This document shows, piece after piece, positions 1 through 7,932 of a stretch of DNA of 64,000 nucleotides. The stretch's first letter is position 1, and every line of letters starts with the position of its first letter. The notes beneath the pieces were generated by a model. It did no database searches and was not told the origin of the DNA. It saw only the letters and a program-made list of their open reading frames with translations. The stretch comes from Limnospira fusiformis SAG 85.79 (GTDB lineage: Bacteria; Cyanobacteriota; Cyanobacteriia; Cyanobacteriales; Microcoleaceae). The translations under genes were made by a program, and so were the position numbers. Location of the stretch: the NCBI RefSeq assembly GCF_012516315.1, contig NZ_CP051185.1, positions 6,329,363-6,393,362 of the forward strand. Reading direction: 5' to 3'.

Positions 1-3000
1 TCCCCCCCAACGTTGCCAACTACCAGCAGCGAATTGGTCGCGCGGGACGACGAGACGGTAATGCGTTAGTGGGAGTAATTGCCAACGCCAAACCTCACGA
101 TTTATTCTTCTACAGCGACCCCGCCCAAATGCTAGAAGGGGGGATAGAGGCTTCGGGATGCTATCTAAACGCGGCGGCGATTTTAGAGAGACAACTGACG
201 GCGTTTTGCCTAGATAATTGGGTGGCAAGTGGGTTAGACTCGGAAGGATTCTCTCCCCAACTTAATGATATCCTAAACCATCTGCAAAATCAAGCCCAAA
301 ATCGATTTCCTTACAATTGGCTAAGGTTCATTGACAGCCAGCAAGGGGAATTACTGAGGGAATTTATAGATTTATTCGCGGATACCATTACGCCAGAAAC
401 TCAAGCCCAAATTGAGGAGTTCATGCACCAGGGACAAGGGGAAATCGGCGGACTAGGCTGGCGCATTTTGAACCGCCTAGAAGGAATGAAAAAAGAACGA
501 CATCGTTTTAATAATGCGATCGTCAACCTCACCAAAAAAATCAAAGCCCAAAAAGGGGAACCCACCCACCTGCAAGACCCGGACAAGCTGGCAGAAATGG
601 AACAAGAAAAAGAGGGACTCCGGGAAATTATCCGAGATATCAACAACAAAAATATCTTTAACTTTCTGACGGACGAGGGACTGCTCCCCAACTATGCTTT
701 CCCGGAAGCGGGAGTAACTTTACGGTCAATGGTTTTGCGGAAACTGCGGCCAAAACAAGGGGCGAATGGTAAGCGTTATGAGGTGCTAACCATGACCTAT
801 GAACGCCCCAGCCAGGTGGCGATTAGAGAATTAGTACCCAGCGGGGTTTTCTATGCGGAAGGAAGACGAGTAAAGGTTGACCAAATAGACCTCAAATTAT
901 CGGAGCCGCAAGAGTGGCGAATTTGTCGAAGTTGTAGTTATGCAACGGAGAGTTTTCAACCAGAAGCCCATCAAAAAACCTGCCCGCGATGTAATGATAC
1001 CCTATGGAGTGATAAAGGCAGGTTGCGGACTATGCTGCGGTTACGGCAAGTTATGGCAACTACTGCCGACCAGACAAGTCGCCTAACTGATGATAGTGAA
1101 GACCGCAAAATCGAATTTTTCGAGAAACAGTTATTAGTGGATTTTTTGCCGGAATTCCGCGAACAAACTTTTTTGATTAATCACCCAGAGTTTCCCTTTG
1201 GGTTCGAGTATATTTCCCGCACGAAGTTCCGCGAAATCAACCTAGGCGAGTCTTTGTCCACGGGGGAAACGGTGGAAATTGCGGGTAAAAAATTTACGAC
1301 AAAAGGGTTTACAGTTTGCCGCAGTTGTGGTAAAGTAATAGATAGGAATAAGGACCACGCCCAAAATCACGCGATTAGCTGTCAGTGGCGGGACAAACCC
1401 GACCAGGTAAAAACTATCGAGGTGCTGTATCTTTACCGGGAATTTGAATCAGAATCAATCCGGTTTTTAATGCCGGATGAAAGTTTCTGGACTCCGGAAG
1501 GTTTGCACTCGTTTATTGCAGCGCTCCAATTAGGCTTAAAAGAGAAGTTTCGGGGGAAAGTAGACCACCTCCGCACGACCATTAGCGAAGAACCGCAACC
1601 GGAAAGCAACCTCCGCAAATCGTTTTTATATCTGTTCGATAGCATACCGGGAGGGACGGGATATCTGCGGCAATTAATTCGCCAGCCGCAGGAATTACAA
1701 GAGGTATTTCTGCAAGCCTTGGAAAAGATGAGAACCTGTAGTTGCAAAGAAAGGCATCAAGACGGGTGCTATCAATGTATTTTTGCTTATCGGAATAGTT
1801 TTTATAAAGACTATACCAGCCGGAAAAAGGCGGAGAGTTTACTGGGAAAATTACTGAATCATTGGAGTGAATTAAAAGACCATTCGGAAGGTTTATCAGC
1901 GATTCGAGTTAATAGCAATTTAGAGAGTGAACTAGAGAGGAACTTTATCAAGGCGCTATCAATGCGAACTGATTTAGTGCTGAAACCAGAGATTATTGAT
2001 GGTAAAACAGCCTATTTTATCAAACTAAAAAATAGTGCTTGGATTGTGGAAACTCAAGTAACGCTGGACGAAAAAGATGGTGTAACCATTCCCTGTCGGG
2101 CGGATTTTATCATGCGTCCGGCTTCGAGTCGGGTGGAGAGTTTACCAGTGGTGGTATTTACAGACGGTTGGGAATATCATCGCGATCGCATTAAGGAAGA
2201 CTTCCAACAACGTCAGGCGATCGTCCGTAGTGGTCGATTTTGGTGTTGGTCGTTAACGTGGGATGATGTGATGAAACAGGTTAACCGCAGCCACCGCACC
2301 ACAAACCCGCCGCCGGACAGTTTCCGTCAGGACTTAAATAACGATAAATTCCGGAAATGCGGGGGCTCATTTTATAAGCGATATGACTGCGAGGGAATGC
2401 AACTCCTGGAAAGCCAGGATAGTTTTGCATGGCTAATGAGTTATTTAGACCAACCCCAGGCGCAAAATTGGCAAAGGTGGGCGTTATTGCGAACTCTAGC
2501 CCAAGGGAGTCCCGCCAATAATAAGTCACCAGAATTTCTAGGGAGGATGGAAACTCGCCTATCTCCAGAAGCGATCGCCCTTTGGGAAGTTCCGCCCACA
2601 TACGTCATTGGGGAGGTATGTATTTCGGAGTCATTACAGATTTTTACGCTAGTAGACCTGAAGCGTAACCACGAAAAAAACGCGACAGGTAGCCTCGTCT
2701 GCTTAGAGTTAGACGACCAACAGGAAGACCCCGGAAGTTGGCGGGAAGCATTGCGATCGCTGAATTTATACCAATTCCTCCCCCATTTTTACGCCATTAC
2801 GACCAACGCCGCCCCAGAGATATCCCTAGCTACTCCAGGGTCTATAGTCCAGTCTCCCCTAGAAAACACTGACCCCCGTTGGGAGGAGTTAAGGGAATTA
2901 GTGATCGAAGAAAGTCTTTTTCCCGCCATTGATCGCATGAGTCAGGAAAACTGGCCCCTCCCCCAAGCGGGATATGAACTATTAAGCGATCGTGGTAGCG

Positions 3001-3143
3001 TCAAAGCGATCGGGGAACTCGCCTGGGAGGAGACCAAAACCGTGGTCACCCTCACCCCCGAAGACAACGAAGCCTTTATCGCCGCCGGTTGGCGGTCTTA
3101 TCTAGTCGAAGACTTCTTAAAAAAATTAACAATTAATAATTAA
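1..3143 (+). CDS. Large DUF1998-type DEAD/DEAH helicase, C-terminal part, with nuclease-like tail (5' end outside window)
   Basis: The reading frame is open from base 3, so only the C-terminal ~1,047 residues are seen; the GTG at 69 is not a real start. The first residues contain helicase motif VI (QQRIGRAGRR). Cysteine clusters follow (CRSC...CPRC near residue 290, CRSC near 417, CSCKERHQDGCYQC near 556; numbered from base 69) that fit the zinc-binding DUF1998 region of MrfA/DrmB/DruE-type helicases. Residues ~617-735 resemble a DUF559/Vsr-like endonuclease fold: ESELE, then RADF, then VVVFTDGWEYH and a distal RQAIV...WSLTWDDV stretch. This suggests a DNA translocase fused to a nuclease, probably in phage defence. 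The last codons and stop lie inside an AT-rich heptamer array. Helicase and DUF1998 assignment is firm; the nuclease call is inferred from motif order, and the system is not identified. Confidence 0.8.
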   Translation, partial: PPNVANYQQRIGRAGRRDGNALVGVIANAKPHDLFFYSDPAQMLEGGIEASGCYLNAAAILERQLTAFCLDNWVASGLDSEGFSPQLNDILNHLQNQAQNRFPYNWLRFIDSQQGELLREFIDLFADTITPETQAQIEEFMHQGQGEIGGLGWRILNRLEGMKKERHRFNNAIVNLTKKIKAQKGEPTHLQDPDKLAEMEQEKEGLREIIRDINNKNIFNFLTDEGLLPNYAFPEAGVTLRSMVLRKLRPKQGANGKRYEVLTMTYERPSQVAIRELVPSGVFYAEGRRVKVDQIDLKLSEPQEWRICRSCSYATESFQPEAHQKTCPRCNDTLWSDKGRLRTMLRLRQVMATTADQTSRLTDDSEDRKIEFFEKQLLVDFLPEFREQTFLINHPEFPFGFEYISRTKFREINLGESLSTGETVEIAGKKFTTKGFTVCRSCGKVIDRNKDHAQNHAISCQWRDKPDQVKTIEVLYLYREFESESIRFLMPDESFWTPEGLHSFIAALQLGLKEKFRGKVDHLRTTISEEPQPESNLRKSFLYLFDSIPGGTGYLRQLIRQPQELQEVFLQALEKMRTCSCKERHQDGCYQCIFAYRNSFYKDYTSRKKAESLLGKLLNHWSELKDHSEGLSAIRVNSNLESELERNFIKALSMRTDLVLKPEIIDGKTAYFIKLKNSAWIVETQVTLDEKDGVTIPCRADFIMRPASSRVESLPVVVFTDGWEYHRDRIKEDFQQRQAIVRSGRFWCWSLTWDDVMKQVNRSHRTTNPPPDSFRQDLNNDKFRKCGGSFYKRYDCEGMQLLESQDSFAWLMSYLDQPQAQNWQRWALLRTLAQGSPANNKSPEFLGRMETRLSPEAIALWEVPPTYVIGEVCISESLQIFTLVDLKRNHEKNATGSLVCLELDDQQEDPGSWREALRSLNLYQFLPHFYAITTNAAPEISLATPGSIVQSPLENTDPRWEELRELVIEESLFPAIDRMSQENWPLPQAGYELLSDRGSVKAIGELAWEETKTVVTLTPEDNEAFIAAGWRSYLVEDFLKKLTINN

Positions 3144-3172
3144 TAATTAATAATTAATAATTAATAATTAAA
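3130..3172. repeat. AT-rich heptamer array (AATTAAT family)
   Basis: Several head-to-tail copies of a 7-bp unit close to TAATAAT/AATTAAT overlap the helicase stop codon. Just downstream (about 3173-3200), GATTTGC-like 9-bp words repeat before the next gene. The same heptamer family recurs at 3574-4395 and on both sides of the 140-bp array at 52.2-52.8 kb. Confidence 0.85.
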
Positions 3173-3216
3173 CGATTTGCTGATTTGCCGATTTGCTAAT
3201 TCACGAATTAATAATT

Positions 3217-3573
3217 ATGAGTGAGAATGTTGTTAAGGATAAGTCATTTGTTTTTGCACTGAGAATTGTCAAATTATACCAATATCTTACCACAGAAAAA
3301 CACGAGTATGTCCTCTCTAAACAAGTTTTGCGGAGTGGTACGGCAATTGGGGCATTAGTTCGGGAAGCAGAATATGGCGAAAGTCGTGCCGATTTTGCTC
3401 ATAAATTGGCGATCGCCCTCAAAGAAGCCAACGAAACCCAATATTGGCTAGAATTAATATACAGAGGCGGTTACATAGACTTCCATGGCTTCCACTCCAT
3501 CAATCAAGATTGCCTGGAACTGTTAAGGCTGTTAACCTCAATCATAAATTCAACCAAAGGCAGTTCAAAATAA
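3217..3573 (+). CDS. Four-helix bundle protein (S23/IVS family)
   Basis: This 118-residue protein matches the four-helix bundle (PF05635/TIGR02436) family, first known from intervening sequences of 23S rRNA. Typical features visible are the FALRIVKLYQYL helix, SKQVLRSGTAIGALVREAEYGES, and FAHKLAIALKEANETQYWLEL. The ATG at 3217 is preferred over the upstream TTG (3193) because the family begins close to this point. The biochemical role is unknown; relatives act as small oligomeric nucleic-acid-binding or accessory proteins, including Avd of diversity-generating retroelements, but no reverse transcriptase is nearby. It lies between two helicase genes on the same strand. The short gap upstream suggests co-transcription with the DUF1998 helicase, although repeats separate all three genes. 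Confidence 0.85.
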   Translation: MSENVVKDKSFVFALRIVKLYQYLTTEKHEYVLSKQVLRSGTAIGALVREAEYGESRADFAHKLAIALKEANETQYWLELIYRGGYIDFHGFHSINQDCLELLRLLTSIINSTKGSSK

Positions 3574-4200
3574 TTAATAATTAATAATTAATAATTAATA
3601 ATGATGGGTGAGAGAGGGCTGATTTATGGTGTCCGCTGAAATTTAGTCTTGACAATTAATAATTAATAATTAATAATTAATAATTAATAATTAATAATGA
3701 TGGGTGAGAGAGGGCTGATTTATGGTGTCCGCTGAAATTTAGTCTTGACAATTAATAATTAATAATTAATAATTAATAATTAATAATTAATAATGATGGG
3801 TGAGAGAGGGCTGATTTATGGTGTCCGCTGAAATTTAGTCTTGACAATTAATAATTAATAATTAATAATTAATAATTAATAATTAATAATTAATAATGAT
3901 GGGTGAGAGAGGGCTGATTTATGGTGTCCGCTGAAATTTAGTCTTGACAATTAATAATTAATAATTAATAATTAATAATTAATAATGATGGGTGAGAGAG
4001 GGCTGATTTATGGTGTCCGCTGAAATTTAGTCTTGACAATTGACAATTGATAGTTGATAATGGGGTGTGAGAGGGGGTTGATTTATGGTGGTCGGCTGAA
4101 ATTTAGTCTTGACAATTGACAATTGATAGTTGATAATGGGGTGTGAGAGGGGGTTGATTTATGGTGTCCGCTGAAATTCAGCACTAACAGCAGAGCCAGC
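3574..4200. repeat. Composite tandem array: conserved ~50-bp core plus heptamer runs
   Basis: Seven copies of a conserved core (GGGTGAGAGAGGGCTGATTT ... TTTAGTCTTGACA) alternate with runs of the heptamer AATTAAT. Core starts at 3603, 3699, 3795, 3898 and 3987 are 96, 96, 103 and 89 bp apart, so copies differ by exactly one heptamer. Two diverged cores follow near 4055 and 4132. Each core ends in TTGACA and the heptamer run supplies TAATAAT about 17 bp downstream, so each unit looks like a sigma-70-type promoter. No coding gene is visible. Function is unknown. Confidence 0.85.
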
Positions 4201-4209
4201 TCCCACCCC

Positions 4210-4395
4210 AATTAATAATTGTCAGTCTTAAATTATTAATTGTTAATTGTTAATTGTTAATTATTAATTATTAATTGTTAATTATTAATTGTTAATTGTT
4301 AATTGTTAATTATTAATTGTTAATTATTAATTGTTAATTATTAATTGTTAATTATTAATTGTTAATTATTAATTGTTAATTATTAATTGTTAATT
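4210..4395. repeat. Heptamer array in opposite orientation (TTAATTG/TTAATTA)
   Basis: About 25 tandem 7-bp units of TTAATTG or TTAATTA, the reverse complement of the heptamers in the preceding array, run directly into the ATG of the UvrD-type helicase at 4396. No Shine-Dalgarno sequence is visible in front of that ATG. Confidence 0.85.
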
Positions 4396-6555
4396 ATGAA
4401 CTTAGATCATGGGATTCGCCTAGCCATTGCTGATGACTTTTTTAGTAGTCACAATCAATTGCCACGCAAAATCCAAAACAAAGTATCTGAATTTATCAAT
4501 CGCTTTCGCCAAAGCCCTACCCGGTCGGGGTTAAATTATGAATCGATTAAAGGGAGTCGAGACAAACGACTAAAATCTGTGCGGGTGGATTTAGATTATC
4601 GGGCGATCGTACTGAAACCGGAAACGGGGAATACCTATCTATTGCTATGGGTTGATCAACATGACGATGCTTATCAATGGGCGCGGCGAAAAGTCTGCCA
4701 AATTAACCAGGTTTCTGGGTCGGTGCAAATTATCGATGTTGAACAAGTAGAAGCGACTACGGAAAAACTCAAGCAAAGTCACCAGCAACCAGAAGCCCAA
4801 CCTAAACGCTTTGATGCGATCGCCGATCGGGATTTAATGCGTTTGGGGGTTCCTGAAATTTTACTCCCAGCAGTGCGGGAAATTGTGAGCGATCGCGATG
4901 TGGAAGAACTTTTGCCCCATCTCCCCAAGGAAGCCAGCGACGGGATTTTTATGTTAGCTGCTGGCTATCCCCTCCCGGATATTTTCCAACAATTGGAAAG
5001 ACCAGAACCCAAAGATAATATCGACCCGGATAACCTGGAAGCAGCCCTAGACAATGAGGACAGCCGTTCTCGGTTTATGGTAGTCACCGATGACACAGAA
5101 TTAGAGGAAATGTTAGCAGCCCCCCTGGAAAAATGGCGGGTTTTCCTTCATCCTACCCAACGGAAATTAGTTGAAAGAGACTGGAATGGGGCGGTGAGGG
5201 TACTCGGTGGGGCGGGGACTGGTAAAACTGTGGTGGCGATGCACCGGGCAAAATGGTTGGCAGAAAATCGCTTGACGAAAACGAGCGATCGCCTTTTGTT
5301 TACGACGTTTACCCGAAATTTAGCGATCGATATTGAAAACAACCTGAAAACCATTTGCACCCCGGAAGTAATGAAACGCATTCGGGTAATTAACCTAGAC
5401 TCTTGGGTGACAAGTTTTCTCAAAGAGGAGGGCATCGAAAACCGGATCGTGTACAATAACGAAACGGATGACCTCTGGCAACAAGCCTATACTTTAGCGC
5501 CGCCAGAATTAGGATTTCCCCTAAGTTTTTATCGGGAAGAATGGCAGGAAGTGCTACAACAAAACCGCTGCCAAACTCTCAGAGATTATCTAGGTTCCCG
5601 TCGCATTGGTCGGGGAACCCGTTTGAGTCGTCAACAGCGACAAGGAATATGGCTGGTTTTTGAGGAGTATCGCAACCTGCTACGAGAAGCGGGATACCGC
5701 GAGGCTAATGACGCGATGTATGATGCTATTTCGATTATTCGCGCCAAAGGTCGAGAAATTCTCCCCTATAAAGCGGTAATTGTGGATGAAGCCCAGGATA
5801 TGAGTAAAGGGGCATTTGAGTTAATTAGGGCGATCGCGGGTCCCCCAACAGCCAATGATATATTCTTGGTCGGAGATGCCCACCAACGCATCTATGGGCA
5901 AACTGTCATCCTCAGCCACTGCCATATTGATATTCGCGGACGGTCTAAGAAGTTGCGCCTCAATTATCGCACTACGGACGAAACTCGCAAATGGGCGACA
6001 GCGGTTCTGGAAAATTTGGCGATCGATGATTTAGATGGCGGCGTAGATTCTTTACAAGACTACCGTTCAATCATGCACGGCGATGCCCCCATTGTCAAGG
6101 GGTTCAAGACTTTTGAGCAGGAAATTTCCTATTTACAAGAGTTATTAACAACCTTGCAAAATCAGGGGAATACTGGCGATCGCAATTCATCGCGAGTTTG
6201 CATGGTGTTTCGCACACAATCTCTCATGGAACAGTACGAGTCAGCGTTAGGCAATTATCCAATCAAGATGCAACGAATTAAACGAAATCAACCGGACAAT
6301 CTCTTAGATGAAGGCATCCGCATCGGCACAATGCACCGAGTAAAAGGTTTACAATTTGATTGGATTGTGCTACCGGGATTAAATGATGATATTTTACCCC
6401 TAAAAACCGGTTTAAACGACTGTCCAGACGATGTTTCCAAAGACCGCTTTATCACAGCAGAGCGCTGTTTATTGCACGTCGCCGCCACCCGCGCCAAGCA
6501 GCAAGTCCTGATTAGCTATTATGGGAAACCCAGCCCATTTATGGAAAAAAAATAA
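4396..6555 (+). CDS. UvrD/Rep-type DNA helicase with RelE/ParE-like N-terminal domain
   Basis: Residues 1 to ~105 resemble a RelE/ParE toxin fold (LPRKIQNKVSEFINRF, then RVDLDYRAIV and LLLWVDQHDDAYQWA). A linker leads to a superfamily 1 helicase: Walker A GGAGTGKT near residue 271, DEAQD (motif II) in AVIVDEAQDMS, RLNYRTT, and a C-terminal TMHRVKGLQFDWIVLPG with HVAATRAKQQ (motifs V-VI). The frame can be extended upstream to a TTG at 4387, but the first ATG (4396) is preferred. The catalytic motifs look intact, so it should be an active 3'-5' helicase; the toxin-like domain may regulate it or bind RNA, which is inference. The last 42 codons have a diverged second copy at 7560-7685. It sits in the same orientation as the DUF1998 helicase. 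Confidence 0.88.
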   Translation: MNLDHGIRLAIADDFFSSHNQLPRKIQNKVSEFINRFRQSPTRSGLNYESIKGSRDKRLKSVRVDLDYRAIVLKPETGNTYLLLWVDQHDDAYQWARRKVCQINQVSGSVQIIDVEQVEATTEKLKQSHQQPEAQPKRFDAIADRDLMRLGVPEILLPAVREIVSDRDVEELLPHLPKEASDGIFMLAAGYPLPDIFQQLERPEPKDNIDPDNLEAALDNEDSRSRFMVVTDDTELEEMLAAPLEKWRVFLHPTQRKLVERDWNGAVRVLGGAGTGKTVVAMHRAKWLAENRLTKTSDRLLFTTFTRNLAIDIENNLKTICTPEVMKRIRVINLDSWVTSFLKEEGIENRIVYNNETDDLWQQAYTLAPPELGFPLSFYREEWQEVLQQNRCQTLRDYLGSRRIGRGTRLSRQQRQGIWLVFEEYRNLLREAGYREANDAMYDAISIIRAKGREILPYKAVIVDEAQDMSKGAFELIRAIAGPPTANDIFLVGDAHQRIYGQTVILSHCHIDIRGRSKKLRLNYRTTDETRKWATAVLENLAIDDLDGGVDSLQDYRSIMHGDAPIVKGFKTFEQEISYLQELLTTLQNQGNTGDRNSSRVCMVFRTQSLMEQYESALGNYPIKMQRIKRNQPDNLLDEGIRIGTMHRVKGLQFDWIVLPGLNDDILPLKTGLNDCPDDVSKDRFITAERCLLHVAATRAKQQVLISYYGKPSPFMEKK

Positions 6556-6577
6556 ACCCGATTTCTTAAAAAAAAAT

Positions 6578-6680
6578 AAACCCGGTTTCTTTGAGAAACC
6601 GGGTTTCTAAGAGTCTGGTGAGAAACCGGGTTTCTAAGAGTCTGGTGAGAAACCGGGTTTCTGGCTTACGGCCAATTACC
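6578..6680. repeat. AAACCCGGTTTCT hairpin repeats (terminator-like)
   Basis: AAACCCGGTTTCTTTGAGAA pairs with the following ACCGGGTTT to give a strong stem (6578-6608) just after the helicase stop. Two more GAGAAACCGGGTTTCT copies follow with AAGAGTCTGGT linkers. GGCTTACGGCCAATTACC (6663-6680) ends the block and recurs at 7775-7792. The first hairpin could terminate transcription. The same family is found at 7686-7775 and 52.27-52.73 kb. Confidence 0.75.
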
Positions 6681-6861
6681 GGCACCGGCACTGGTCATGT
6701 AAAGGAGCGATCGCTATTTTCGATTTTTGGGCCAAAAACAGCGAAAAAAAAGAAATTAAAAAAATAAATTCAGAAATTGGTAGAGAGCATCGTCTTCTAG
6801 TAGAAGGGAGAAAAGAATCAAACAAATCTCTACTTCGACAAACTAATCAAAGGAAAAATGT
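6681..6861. other. Intergenic leader of the C2-like gene
   Basis: AT-rich region with poly-A stretches. CAAAGGAAAAATGT just before the ATG at 6862 gives a good AAGGA ribosome binding site. GTAGAGAGCATCGTCTTCTAG at about 6780 has weak dyad character. No further gene is visible. Confidence 0.5.
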
Positions 6862-7413
6862 ATGACTCGTATCAGGATTGAATTAATTGATGTGTATTGT
6901 GCCGATACCGAAGATATTACGGGAGCCGATGATTTTTATCTTGTCGGTGCCCTAGTCGGTGGTGACGTCACCAAAGCAATTTTGACCCGTCCTATCAAAA
7001 TCAATGACAAGCAAAGAAAGCAATTTAATCCCCAAGATTCCGTTTTATTTGACGGCAATCTTCTTCCAGGACAAGTCATCAAAGGTGGACTGAAAGCTTA
7101 TGATGAAGATGCTGGAAAAGACTGGTCTAAGTACGGTGATACGATCACAGCAATTAGCAGTATGGTTTCCAGTGCTATATCTGCTGCCGGACCCTACGGA
7201 GTCCTTGCTGGGACGATTCTTTCAGCCGCAACAACTGGCGTTGGCATTCTCGCAAGTCTTGACAAAGATGATTTGCTCGGTGCTTGCGAATTGGAAATTT
7301 CTGCCGTAGGACCGGCTAATGAAGTGCGGGAGTGGAAGATGTCTAAGAAAAACACCTTTGTGGGTTGGTCTACCTGGGATTACACGGTTCGATTTATGAT
7401 TAGTCGTTCCTAA
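6862..7413 (+). CDS. Small C2-like domain protein with hydrophobic insertion
   Basis: This 183-residue protein is not recognised by name. Acidic loops resemble the calcium-binding loops of C2 domains: DTEDITGADDFYLVGAL near the N-terminus, AYDEDAGKDW in the middle, and LDKDDLLGACELEI near residue 135. Between the last two lies a Gly/Ala-rich stretch (about residues 95-130: AISSMVSSAISAAGPYGVLA and on to GVGILASL) long enough to enter a membrane. There is no signal peptide. A clear AAGGA site precedes the ATG. It is flanked by remnants of a UvrD helicase and a CHAT-domain protein, with hairpin repeats on both sides. One possibility is a membrane-acting effector in a conflict system; this is speculation from architecture and context. 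Confidence 0.6.
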   Translation: MTRIRIELIDVYCADTEDITGADDFYLVGALVGGDVTKAILTRPIKINDKQRKQFNPQDSVLFDGNLLPGQVIKGGLKAYDEDAGKDWSKYGDTITAISSMVSSAISAAGPYGVLAGTILSAATTGVGILASLDKDDLLGACELEISAVGPANEVREWKMSKKNTFVGWSTWDYTVRFMISRS

Positions 7414-7559
7414 AAAATCGCCATATTTGTAGGCGATATTGCCCGGTGGGGAAAGAATCCCTACCAGACCACCACTCGTGGCGGGGATTCTCAAAACCCC
7501 CCAAGTCTTGATTTCCGGCTGTTAAATTAGAGGCGATCGCGTCGGTTATCTATTGATGC

Positions 7560-7685
7560 GATGTTTCCAAAGACCGCTTTATTACTGCGGAACGCTGTTT
7601 ATTGCACGTCGCCGCCACCCGCGCCAAGCAGCAAGCCATGATTAGCTATTATGGGAAACCCAGCCCATTTGTGAGCAAAAAATAA
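7560..7685 (+). pseudogene. 3' remnant of a second UvrD-type helicase gene
   Basis: These 126 bases align without gaps to the last 42 codons of the helicase gene (6430-6555), including the stop. I count ten differences. The first four are all third-codon-position changes that keep the amino acid, so the fragment derives from a separate homolog that once evolved under protein-coding constraint rather than from a fresh duplication. There is no start codon or upstream helicase sequence, and the fragment is followed by the same hairpin repeats as the intact gene. Confidence 0.85.
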
Positions 7686-7792
7686 ACCGGGTTTCTTTGA
7701 GTCTGGTGAGTGAAAGAAACCCGGTTTCTCAAAGAAACCGGGTTTCTTTGAGTCTGGCGAGAAACCGGGTTTCTGGCTTACAGCCAATTACC
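7686..7792. repeat. AAACCCGGTTTCT hairpin repeats, second block
   Basis: Alternating ACCGGGTTTCTTTGAGTCTGG and GAAACCCGGTTTCTC words form strong inverted repeats, ending in GGCTTACAGCCAATTACC (7775-7792). That word matches 6663-6680 at 17 of 18 positions, so the whole cassette (helicase tail, hairpins, end word) is present twice. Confidence 0.75.
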
Positions 7793-7900
7793 GATTAAAA
7801 CAAACGCCGCCCAATAGTAGGGATCTCGGTTGCTGGAGTAGGGATAATTGGGCTTGACCCAACCAGAAATTAGCAGCCAATTGCCGATGAAATAGTCCAT
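7778..7900 (-). pseudogene. C-terminal remnant of a CHAT-domain protein
   Basis: A 40-codon open stretch reads NRDPYYWAAFVLIGNWL before its stop. The HPYYWAAFVLIGD-like ending is the typical C-terminus of CHAT-domain (caspase-like) peptidases, which in cyanobacteria often follow TPR repeats. The catalytic His and Cys regions are absent, and the upstream direction runs into the promoter region of the CBS-kinase gene. It is a fragment on the opposite strand to its neighbours. The internal ATG at 7900 may have no biological meaning. Confidence 0.6.
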
Positions 7901-7932
7901 AATGAATAATCGTCGGTGCAATTGTATCAGTT

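Noticed and set aside
3217-3573. Avd protein of a diversity-generating retroelement
   Set aside because: Same fold family, but there is no reverse transcriptase, template repeat or variable gene nearby.
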